A stretch of DNA of 5,463 nt from Oleispira sp051275515 (GTDB lineage: Bacteria; Pseudomonadota; Gammaproteobacteria; Pseudomonadales; Oceanobacteraceae): contig JBNMOT010000179.1 in assembly GCA_051275515.1 (NCBI GenBank), forward strand, positions 1 through 5,463. The letters are read 5' to 3'. Shown in pieces: positions 1 through 5,463 of this stretch (positions are counted from its first letter, which is position 1; every line of letters starts with the position of its first letter). Both the position numbers and the translations under genes were made by a program. The notes beneath the pieces were generated by a model. The model saw only the letters and a list, made by a program, of their open reading frames with translations, was not told the origin of the DNA and did no database searches.

Positions 1-60
1 TGGCCCCTTTTAATTGGTTAGCAGCCCACTGCTTTTACTCACCTCAATTTTATAAACCCC

Positions 61-97
61 TATAACATTCGTTATAGCCATAACCGAGGTTATAACG
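61..97. promoter_or_regulatory. Cluster of overlapping TATAAC/GTTATA dyads, candidate activator-binding (enhancer) site
   Basis: Three dyads are packed into 37 bases. TATAAC (61-66) is inverted as GTTATA (71-76) across four bases. ATAACC (80-85) is inverted as GGTTAT (88-93) across two bases. The self-complementary GTTATAAC occupies 89-96. CGTTATA (70-76) can also pair with TATAACG (91-97), so alternative foldings are possible. The cluster lies about 180-215 bases upstream of the start expected from the sigma-54 promoter at 252-267, a normal distance for an enhancer-binding activator. A further copy of the half-site, GTTATAGCC, lies at 168-176. The activator is not identified: the motif does not match the AauR or TyrR boxes as I know them. 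It could instead be a terminator or operator of the gene to the left. Confidence 0.45.
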
Positions 98-190
98 ACT
101 CTATTCTCCGTATTATATGGCCTAGGGCTGTTTTAATTACAATATACAGCTCAAATATATAATCAAAGTTATAGCCCTGTAAAGTAAAAA

Positions 191-203
191 AATCAATAAA
201 ATT
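191..203 (+). promoter_or_regulatory. Weak IHF-like site between the dyads and the promoter
   Basis: AATCAA followed by four bases and ATT resembles the IHF consensus WATCAA-N4-TTR, but it misses in the TTR part. It sits in AT-rich DNA between the candidate enhancer and the sigma-54 promoter, where IHF normally bends DNA. In AT-rich sequence such partial matches arise easily, so this call rests mainly on position. Confidence 0.22.
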
Positions 204-251
204 TAAAATATATTACTTTAAAAACAATTAGTTAAGATATAAAACAAATAC

Positions 252-267
252 TGGCACTAGTTTTGCT
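252..267 (+). promoter_or_regulatory. Sigma-54 (RpoN) promoter of aspA
   Basis: The sequence TGGCACT-AGTT-TTGCT matches the sigma-54 consensus TGGCACG-N4-TTGCW with one deviation (T for the last G of the -24 element). The invariant GG (253-254) and GC (265-266) are separated by exactly 10 bases, as required. Transcription would start near 277-279, giving a leader of about 60 bases before aspA. RpoN promoters are silent without an ATP-driven enhancer-binding activator, so expression of aspA, and probably of the transporter after it, should depend on a signal such as nitrogen status or external acidic amino acids. The nature of that signal is inference. Confidence 0.72.
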
Positions 268-285
268 TTTAATAAAGTGAAGCAG

Positions 286-307
286 GTTATTCTAGCCAGA
301 GAATAAC
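286..307 (+). promoter_or_regulatory. Perfect 8-bp inverted repeat in the aspA leader
   Basis: GTTATTCT (286-293) and AGAATAAC (300-307) are exact inverted copies around a six-base loop, with one more possible G-U pair outside. If the sigma-54 promoter at 252-267 is used, the structure begins about eight bases into the transcript and ends 29 bases before the aspA start. It might stabilise the 5' end of the RNA, or be the DNA operator of a dimeric repressor overlapping the transcription start. It is not a terminator: no T-run follows. Confidence 0.4.
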
Positions 308-336
308 TGATCAAATAATAAGAACACAGGGCCAGC

Positions 337-1743
337 ATGACACAAACAATTTCTACTCGTATCGAAAAAGACCTTTTGGGCGAAGCCTTTATTCCAACGA
401 CGGCTTACTACGGCATCCAGACATGGCGCGCCCAACAAAATTTTGACCTCAGTGGCGTCACACTTCAGCACTTCCCACAACTGGTACGAGCACTGGCTAT
501 GGTAAAACAAGCCGCTGCGCGCGCCAACAAGCAACTGGGATATCTAAAAGGCCTTCAAGCCGACGCCATTGAAATAGCCTGTCAGCAAGTAATAGATGGT
601 GCCCACCACGACCAGTTTGTCGTTGACATGATTCAAGGTGGTGCCGGTACTTCTACCAACATGAACGCTAACGAAGTGATCGCCAATATCGCCTTGGGCT
701 TAATGAATCACGACAGAGGCGAATACCAGCATCTCCACCCAAACAACGATGTCAACATGTCGCAATCGACTAACGACGCCTACCCAACCGCTGTTCGTGT
801 TGCAATCCTTCTCAGTCATGATGATCTGGTAACCGCACTGTGCTCACTGCAGTTAGCATTGGCTAAGAAGGGCATAGAGTTCAAGGATGTAATAAAGATG
901 GGCCGCACTCAATTACAAGATGCCGTACCTATGACATTAGGTCAAGAATTCCAAAGCTGGGCAACCACACTTGGAGAAGACGTCGACCGTATCGCAGGCC
1001 TAGCTGAATTACTAACAGAAATTAATCTCGGCGGCACCGCCATAGGAACTGGCATTAATGCCGATGACCGCTATGGCAAACGGGCTGTTTCTGAGCTCGC
1101 TCGGATCAGTGGTTATCCATTAGTTCAGGCTAAGGATCTAATCGAAGCCAGTTCAGATATGGGCGCGTTCGTGTTGTTTTCCAGCATGCTTAAACGGTTG
1201 GTGATCAAGTTGTCAAAAATAGCCAATGACCTACGCCTGCTAAGTATGGGGCCTCGTGCAGGACTCAACGAGATCAACCTTCCCGCACAGCAACCTGGTA
1301 GTTCGATCATGCCTGGCAAGATAAACCCAGTGATTCCTGAAGCTGTTAATCAAGTTGCTTATCAGGTAATCGGCAACGATCTGGCAGTGTCTTTCGCCGC
1401 TGAAGCGGGTCAATTACAACTCAATGCGATGGAGCCACTAATCGCCTATAACGTACTAGAATCGATCCGCTTGATCAGCAAAGCGATGCCAATGCTGGAA
1501 AAACGCTGTATCAGCGGCATTACCGCCAATGTTGAGGTTTGCCGAGCACAAGTAGACAACAGCATCGGTGTAGTTACCGCTCTCAATCCACATATCGGTT
1601 ATGACAACGCCACCCGGTTGGCCAAAATTGCATTGGCCAGTGGTTGCAGTGTTATCGATCTAGTTCGGGAAGAAAAACTGATTTCACCCGATCAACTTGA
1701 AGAAATATTAAAACCCGAAAACATGATTCACCCGGGTCGCTAA
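337..1743 (+). CDS. aspA: Aspartate ammonia-lyase (aspartase)
   Basis: Cytoplasmic enzyme that splits L-aspartate reversibly into fumarate and ammonium; members of this family act as homotetramers. The 468 residues are close to the E. coli enzyme in length and align along it from recall. The three conserved regions that form the active site are present: GGAGTSTNMN (101-110), SQSTNDAYPT (142-151) and the superfamily signature GSSIMPGKINP (321-331), whose first serine (322) should be the catalytic base. GRTQLQDA (189-196) has glutamine where class II fumarases have histidine (GRTHLQDA), which favours aspartase over FumC. The ATG is preceded by a modest AGGG (328-331) five bases upstream, and the N-terminal IEKDLLGE matches the family start. 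The likely promoter is the sigma-54 site at 252-267. The transporter gene 81 bases downstream supplies its substrate. No broken motifs were seen. Confidence 0.96.
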   Translation: MTQTISTRIEKDLLGEAFIPTTAYYGIQTWRAQQNFDLSGVTLQHFPQLVRALAMVKQAAARANKQLGYLKGLQADAIEIACQQVIDGAHHDQFVVDMIQGGAGTSTNMNANEVIANIALGLMNHDRGEYQHLHPNNDVNMSQSTNDAYPTAVRVAILLSHDDLVTALCSLQLALAKKGIEFKDVIKMGRTQLQDAVPMTLGQEFQSWATTLGEDVDRIAGLAELLTEINLGGTAIGTGINADDRYGKRAVSELARISGYPLVQAKDLIEASSDMGAFVLFSSMLKRLVIKLSKIANDLRLLSMGPRAGLNEINLPAQQPGSSIMPGKINPVIPEAVNQVAYQVIGNDLAVSFAAEAGQLQLNAMEPLIAYNVLESIRLISKAMPMLEKRCISGITANVEVCRAQVDNSIGVVTALNPHIGYDNATRLAKIALASGCSVIDLVREEKLISPDQLEEILKPENMIHPGR

Positions 1744-1824
1744 ACCGAGTGGACTTGCACTAGCACGTCAACTTTAACCAGTTTAATCTAACAACAAAAA
1801 CTAAAATTCAAGAGAGGCTTCTTT

Positions 1825-3135
1825 ATGTCAATAGTAACTTCACCCGCTCAACAAGGCGGACTATGGAGCAACCTTGCTCTATGGAAAAAAATTCTGATCG
1901 GGATGGTTGCCGGTATTGTCGTCGGTGTGATCATGGGGCCAAATGCTGAAATTTTGAAACCGATCGGGAATCTATTTATCAACGCGATTAAGATGTTGAT
2001 TGTACCTTTAGTGTTCTGCTCTCTGGTTGTTGGCGTCACGGCCATGCAAGACAGTGCAAAAATGGGCCGCATGGGTCTTAAAGCTATCGTTATCTATCTT
2101 GTGAGCACAGCCGCTGCTATTACTATCGGTTTAGGTTTGGGTACCATACTAGAGCCGGGCGCCGGCTTGAATATGATTGCTGATGCAAATGCTATTTCGG
2201 CAGTGAAAGAGGCACCGAGCCTGATTAGCACAATCACCGGCCTTATTCCTAAAAATCCTATTGAAGCACTCGCAAGTGGTAAAATACTGCAGATTATCGT
2301 CTTTGCACTAGGTTTAGGTATCGCACTAAACTTGATAGGTGAAAAAGGTGAACCTGCTGTCAAAATTTTTAATAGTCTTGCTGAAGCAATGTTCAAACTG
2401 ACAGAACTCGTCATGAGATTTGCACCCTACGGTATTTTCGCACTAATGGCTTGGGTTGCCGGAAAATACGGTATTGATGTGTTATTTCCGTTACTTAAAG
2501 TTATAGGCGCGGTCTACCTTGGTTGTGTCGTACATGTATTGATTGTCTATACTGGTGCGATTTCTATAATCACGGGTCTAGCGCCCATAAAATACCTTAA
2601 AGGAATCCTAAATGCGCAAATGATGGCTTTCTCTTCTACTAGTAGTTCAGGGACACTACCGGTCAGCATCCGCTGTGCTAGAGAAAATTTGGGGGTATCA
2701 AAAGGTACTGCAAGTTTCATTCTACCTTTGGGTGCAACCATCAACATGGATGGCACAGCACTGTATCAAGGTGTTGCCGCTCTGTTTGTTGCTCAAGCTT
2801 TTGGAATTGACCTTAGCATGGCTGACTATCTAACGATTATCGCCACAGCAACGCTGGCCTCTATCGGTACTGCGGGTGTACCAGGTGCCGGGCTTATTAT
2901 GCTATCGCTAGTACTCACCACTGTTGGCCTTCCAATGGAAGGCTTAGCAATCATCGCTGGTATCGACCGTATTCTTGATATGGCCCGCACTAGTGTTAAC
3001 GTATCCGGTGACTTGATGGTATCGGTACTTATTGGTAAGTCGGAAGGTGAGCTGGATGAAACTATCTATAATGCCGATGAACCTGTTACAGAGCCACAAA
3101 CTTCAGCAGATACAGGAACTCGCGCTGTAGTTTAA
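1825..3135 (+). CDS. Cation symporter for acidic amino acids, DAACS family (aspartate/glutamate uptake)
   Basis: Inner-membrane secondary transporter of 436 residues, the usual length for the family. The fold expected is eight membrane helices and two re-entrant hairpins. Hairpin 1 carries the serine-rich SSTSSSGTLP (270-279), helix 7 the cation-binding NMDGT (307-311), and hairpin 2 GTAGVPGAG (348-356). Helix 8 reads DRILDMARTSVNVSGD (381-396). It keeps the residues equivalent to D390, D394, R397, T398, N401 and D405 of the archaeal aspartate transporter GltPh, namely D381, D385, R388, T389, N392 and D396. The arginine and aspartate pair points to aspartate/glutamate rather than C4-dicarboxylates (DctA) or neutral amino acids. 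The NMDGT and SSSSGTLP-type motifs suggest sodium coupling, as in GltPh, rather than E. coli GltP-like proton coupling; this is inference. GAGAGG (1812-1817) lies seven bases before the ATG. No terminator separates it from aspA, so co-transcription is likely. The last 30 or so residues form an acidic, probably cytoplasmic tail. Confidence 0.92.
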   Translation: MSIVTSPAQQGGLWSNLALWKKILIGMVAGIVVGVIMGPNAEILKPIGNLFINAIKMLIVPLVFCSLVVGVTAMQDSAKMGRMGLKAIVIYLVSTAAAITIGLGLGTILEPGAGLNMIADANAISAVKEAPSLISTITGLIPKNPIEALASGKILQIIVFALGLGIALNLIGEKGEPAVKIFNSLAEAMFKLTELVMRFAPYGIFALMAWVAGKYGIDVLFPLLKVIGAVYLGCVVHVLIVYTGAISIITGLAPIKYLKGILNAQMMAFSSTSSSGTLPVSIRCARENLGVSKGTASFILPLGATINMDGTALYQGVAALFVAQAFGIDLSMADYLTIIATATLASIGTAGVPGAGLIMLSLVLTTVGLPMEGLAIIAGIDRILDMARTSVNVSGDLMVSVLIGKSEGELDETIYNADEPVTEPQTSADTGTRAVV

Positions 3136-3465
3136 AATAAAGCCAAGCAGCCTGTCGGACCTGACCCTTCGTTATTAGACACAGTAATAAGTATTAAGTC
3201 CGGCAGATTTCTAAATAGACGAGTAAGTTTTTCGGCTAGTCAAAGTAAAGCGGTGCTGCTATTTTTACTAGTTGTTTCTATCCCGCTAACGACCCTACCA
3301 TACTCAGTGTCATGATCATACTGCGCTTTGTACGCGCGCTGCTTCAGTATTATAAAACTATTTGGCTTACAAAAAATTATATTCACTGGCTATGGCTAAT
3401 TGACTTCGCGATAATTTTTCGCACTGCAAAGAAAACAACTAAAGGGCAGCATTCACAAAGTTCGA
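3136..3465. other. Non-coding stretch between the transporter and recX
   Basis: This convergent gap holds the stem-loop at 3152-3206 and otherwise nothing I can name. A 69-codon open frame on the + strand (3312-3521) has no recognisable ribosome binding site or domain, is rich in Trp, Tyr and Ile as translated AT-rich non-coding DNA often is, and overlaps the 3' end of recX, so I do not call it a gene. Confidence 0.6.
3152..3206 (+). terminator. Long stem-loop after the transporter gene, possible transcript end
   Basis: CTGTCGGAC (3152-3160) pairs with GTCCGGCAG (3198-3206) over nine positions, eight Watson-Crick and one G-U. Inside it TTATTA (3172-3177) pairs with TAATAA (3185-3190) around a seven-base loop. 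It starts 17 bases past the stop codon of the transporter. There is no T-run right after it (the nearest lies about 22 bases on), so it is not a classical intrinsic terminator. It may instead protect the 3' end of the aspA-transporter message from exonucleases. Confidence 0.4.
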
Positions 3466-4224
3466 TCAGTTTGGTTTTGAGTAGGAGGTTATATGACTGG
3501 TGCCCGCGAGTAGCAAATTAGTTGTGTAGACACTCCTTATTACCCCTGCGTATCTCGGGTTGTTCGCAAAGTCTATTGTGTGGTTTTGATATAGCGCTTC
3601 TTCACATTTAGTGACATCTATCAGGCGTTGCTTTAATTCACGAAGAATAAGGTTTTGTCCTTTCCCTTTGCGATATAGCTTCATTTTTTCAGTTGTTAGA
3701 TCTGCTTTTTCAGCTTTGATTTCTATATTCGTTCGCAATGAATCATGTGCAGGATGTTGTGATAAAACTTGATCCAATTCTTGGCGAGAAAAGCCTCGGT
3801 TTGTCATTTGAGAGTAAACTTTTTCTTTACTAATACCATCGAAGGTTACGTAGCGATGGAGTAGTTGACTACTCGCCATTTCATTGGAATTAATATCTTT
3901 CAGTTCAATGACTTGCTCGAGAGCTATTTCAATATCACAGGGCAAAATACCACGCATACACAATTTTCGTTGTATTGCTGTTTTACCTATTTCGCTGTTA
4001 CATGCAGATTCGCAATAACGTATTGCAAATTCTAAGTCACTTTTTAAATAACCATTGTCGATGAGTTGTACAAGCACCTTTTCAATCCACTCAATGTTAT
4101 CTGTTTTACGTTCTAATTTGGTACGTATTTCTGAGATCGTAAAGTCTTGTTGGCTAAGATGCCAATAAGCACTATTGAATACGTTGTCGATACTTTTGGC
4201 TTGTTTAAGGGGTGGGCGTTGCAT
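3466..4224 (-). CDS. recX: RecX-family protein, long form (RecA modulator)
   Basis: RecX proteins bind RecA filaments on single-stranded DNA and usually inhibit recombinase and coprotease activity. The 252-residue product shows the tandem three-helix repeats of the family. Numbering from the ATG, the first (about 16-60) has AYWHLS and a GYLKSDLEFA-type end; a second (about 63-106) has KTAIQRKLCMRGI; a third is about 117-156; a fourth (about 178-212) has RKGKGQNLILRELKQR. E. coli RecX is only about 166 residues, so this is nearer the long forms known from Bacillus. The last 35 or so residues match nothing I know. A TTG two codons upstream (4230) could also start translation, but the ATG has an AAGA eight bases before it. 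recX normally sits beside recA; here no recA is visible and the neighbour is a dead insertion sequence. The gene is AT-richer than the aspartate module. Confidence 0.8.
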   Translation of the reverse strand: MQRPPLKQAKSIDNVFNSAYWHLSQQDFTISEIRTKLERKTDNIEWIEKVLVQLIDNGYLKSDLEFAIRYCESACNSEIGKTAIQRKLCMRGILPCDIEIALEQVIELKDINSNEMASSQLLHRYVTFDGISKEKVYSQMTNRGFSRQELDQVLSQHPAHDSLRTNIEIKAEKADLTTEKMKLYRKGKGQNLILRELKQRLIDVTKCEEALYQNHTIDFANNPRYAGVIRSVYTTNLLLAGTSHITSYSKPN

Positions 4225-4329
4225 AGGCAAGATCTTAATTTGAATGTTAGCAGAGCTAGTGTAGCAGAGTCCTAGATGTATTAAAAAGTTGCAATAATAT
4301 TAGTTAAAGAAGTAAGGGGAGCTTTAAAA

Positions 4330-4348
4330 GGCTGTGTCGCAAAGTTTC
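4330..4348 (+). repeat. Left terminal inverted repeat of the IS6-family element
   Basis: GGCTGTGTCGCAAAGTTTC. It matches the reverse complement of the right end at 17 of 19 positions and begins with GGC as IS6-family ends do. Confidence 0.88.
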
Positions 4349-4392
4349 GCGGATTAATACATAATGCTCGAATTTTCGACGAGCAAGCATAA

Positions 4393-5059
4393 ATGATAAA
4401 TCTAAAAGGGATGCTTTACTCGAAACGCATTATCCTTTTTGCTGTATTTTTCTATGTCAGATAGGGTGTTTCTTATCGAGATCTAGAGAATATCATGCAA
4501 GAAAGAGGCGTAAATGTTGATCATGCTACTTTGAATCGATAGGTCGTTAAATACTCATCAGTGATAGTTAAACTTGCTAAGAAAAAGAGAAACCAGCTTC
4601 TCCTTCTTGGAAAATGGATGAGGCCTATATTAAAGTCAAAGGGTGCTGGTGATACTACTATCGAGCGATTGATAAATTCGGCGCTACCTTAGATTTTATG
4701 CTCTCCACACATTGCGACGAAGCAGCAGCCACAAGGTTCTTTAAGCAACCATTACAAATAATGGGATGCCAGAAAAAGTTGTCATTGATAAAAGTAGTGC
4801 TAACTATGCAGGTTTAATGAATATCAATACACTGCTATTCTTCTTTGGAGCCACGTGCTTTATCGATATATTACGAGTGAAGTATTTAAATAATATAATC
4901 GAACAAGATCACCGGTTCATCAAGAAAATAACGAAGCCGATGATGAATTTTAAAGCAATCTATTCTGCCAGTGTGAGGTTAACTGGGATTGAGTTGGCTC
5001 ATATGATTAGAAAGAAACAGTTCAAAAATACAGATCTCACGGATTATTATCAATTTTAG
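4393..5059 (+). pseudogene. IS6-family transposase, broken by stops and frameshifts
   Basis: Homology to IS6 transposases runs through three frames. From the ATG at 4393 the first frame gives INLKG and then GVSYRDLENIMQERGVNVDHATLNR, interrupted by TAG at 4462-4464 (usually a Tyr) and TAG at 4540-4542 (the Trp of RWV). Near 4600 the reading moves to a second frame with SWKMDEAYIKVKG, a TGA at 4650-4652, then RAIDKFGATLDFML. Near 4755 it moves to a third frame, which continues with PEKVVIDKS, VKYLNNIIEQDHR and HMIRKKQ up to the stop at 5057-5059. The DDE catalytic residues are still readable as D (4617-4619), D (4787-4789) and E (4901-4903). With three stops and two shifts no active enzyme can be made. 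A 97-codon open frame at 4766-5059 is only the C-terminal fragment, not a separate gene. Confidence 0.9.
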
Positions 5060-5107
5060 AACTCGTCGAATAACCATGTCTAGAGCTTATTTCTTTACGC
5101 TAAATTT

Positions 5108-5126
5108 GAAACTTTGCGACATAACC
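5108..5126 (-). repeat. Right terminal inverted repeat of the IS6-family element
   Basis: Read on the - strand, GGTTATGTCGCAAAGTTTC. It differs from the left end only at its third and fifth bases. Confidence 0.88.
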
Positions 5127-5163
5127 ATATAATAAACCTCTGCCCTTTAATGTTGGATAACCC

Positions 5164-5421
5164 TCAACGTAAAGCAGAAAGATTGGCTACTAACATATTC
5201 CTTTCTAGATCTATCCCTTCATTAATATTGTTAGCGAGAATAGGGTCATTAGAAGCGACTCTTGATACCACTTTTTTATAGGAGTCAGCATTTTCATTTG
5301 CAATTTCGGCAATCAGTGTAGCAACTACACTAGCAACTTTGGCTGAATTTTCAGCAGAACTATCAACACCTAATAACTTGCATAGTTGTACGGATAAACC
5401 TTGTACTTTTAGACTTGGCAT
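5164..5421 (-). CDS. Small protein of unknown function, 85 residues
   Basis: I do not recognise this protein. It is soluble in appearance, with no signal peptide or membrane segment, and looks mostly helical: an Ala/Val-rich middle (AKVASVVATLIAEIA, about 27-41) is followed by a more polar half ending near LVANLSALR. One cysteine is present (residue 14). It is very likely translated, because AGGAG (5433-5429) stands seven bases before the ATG, a near-ideal ribosome binding site. The gene ends 37 bases before the right end of the IS remnant and appears complete, so the element landed beside it rather than in it. It reads the same way as recX and may once have been upstream in the same transcript; that is inference. 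Confidence 0.62.
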   Translation of the reverse strand: MPSLKVQGLSVQLCKLLGVDSSAENSAKVASVVATLIAEIANENADSYKKVVSRVASNDPILANNINEGIDLERNMLVANLSALR

Positions 5422-5428
5422 TACATAT

Positions 5429-5433
5429 CTCCT
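5429..5433 (-). promoter_or_regulatory. Strong ribosome binding site of the 85-residue gene
   Basis: AGGAG on the - strand with seven bases to the ATG at 5421. It fixes the start codon and is the main support that the small frame is a gene. Confidence 0.65.
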
Positions 5434-5463
5434 AATTCTTTATTAAGAAAAAAGTTTTAGTCA

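Larger units (their letters stand above)
1..336. other. Non-coding leader region upstream of aspA
   Basis: This stretch has no convincing coding region on either strand. It is AT-rich, especially between about 135 and 275, as expected of a promoter region that has to bend. It holds, from left to right, a cluster of GTTATA/TATAAC dyads (61-97), a repeat of the motif GTTATAGCC (168-176, also at 71-79), a weak IHF-like site (191-203), a sigma-54 promoter match (252-267) and a perfect hairpin (286-307). The end of any upstream gene is outside the window or not recognisable. Confidence 0.7.
4330..5126 (+). mobile_element. Degenerate IS6-family (IS26-like) insertion sequence
   Basis: The element spans 797 bases, the normal size for IS6. 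It is bounded by 19-base inverted repeats that match at 17 positions and encloses a single transposase reading rightward. The transposase is wrecked, so the copy cannot move itself, though its ends might still be recognised by a related enzyme. The eight bases on the left (CTTTAAAA) and right (ATATAATA) differ, so no target duplication is left. That fits either old age or the IS6 habit of forming cointegrates and deletions that part the two original flanks. Confidence 0.88.

Noticed and set aside
179..196. TyrR-type box starting TGTAAA
   Set aside because: The inverted partner TTTACA at six bases is absent.
292..534. 80-codon - strand frame over the start of aspA
   Set aside because: Shadow frame of aspA with no family likeness and no leader.
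1750..1764. Possible second sigma-54 promoter ahead of the transporter (TGG then GC with a 10-base gap)
   Set aside because: Only the GG and GC spacing fits; the rest of the -24 and -12 elements is wrong, so it is probably chance.
2094..2414. 106-codon - strand frame inside the transporter gene
   Set aside because: Antisense shadow of a membrane protein gene, with no ribosome binding site or known domain.
3312..3521. 69-codon open frame on the + strand
   Set aside because: No ribosome binding site or domain, composition like translated AT-rich non-coding DNA, and it overlaps the 3' end of recX.
4225..4329. LexA box or clear sigma-70 promoter ahead of recX
   Set aside because: No CTG-N10-CAG operator was found, and the candidate -35/-10 pairs are weak or badly spaced.
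4766..5059. 97-codon open frame as a separate gene
   Set aside because: It is the C-terminal part of the broken IS6 transposase, and homology continues upstream in another frame.
3440..5149. Inverted 10-base match TAAAGGGCAG (3440-3449) and CTGCCCTTTA (5140-5149) around recX and the IS
   Set aside because: Too short to separate from chance over this distance, and the flanking bases do not extend the match.

Overview
The window reads as chromosomal or island DNA of a gammaproteobacterium, possibly a marine one. The basis is protein-level likeness only: an Escherichia-type aspartase, a RecX-family protein, and an IS6-type transposase resembling those of marine Gammaproteobacteria. No rRNA or other marker fixes the genus.

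Left half (1-3135): an aspartate-use module on the + strand. A 336-base non-coding leader holds a very good sigma-54 (RpoN) promoter match at 252-267. Upstream of it lie a cluster of GTTATA/TATAAC dyads (61-97), a further copy of the motif (168-176) and a weak IHF-like site. That is the usual layout of an RpoN promoter driven by a distant enhancer-binding activator. A short perfect hairpin (286-307) would fall in the 5' leader of the transcript. The leader feeds aspA (aspartate ammonia-lyase) and, 81 bases later with no visible terminator between, a DAACS-family transporter that keeps the acidic amino acid binding residues. Together they would import aspartate and/or glutamate and split aspartate into fumarate and ammonium.

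Middle (3136-3465): a non-coding stretch with one long stem-loop (3152-3206) just after the transporter stop, and no convincing gene.

Right half (3466-5463): more AT-rich and accessory in character. It holds a long RecX-family gene on the - strand with no recA nearby, then a decayed IS6-family insertion sequence (4330-5126) with clear terminal inverted repeats and a transposase broken by three stop codons and two frameshifts. The last feature is a small - strand gene of unknown function (5164-5421) with a strong ribosome binding site. I see no CRISPR array, tRNA or rRNA. The most interesting signal is the sigma-54 control region of the aspartate module; I did not find strong evidence of a wholly new system.
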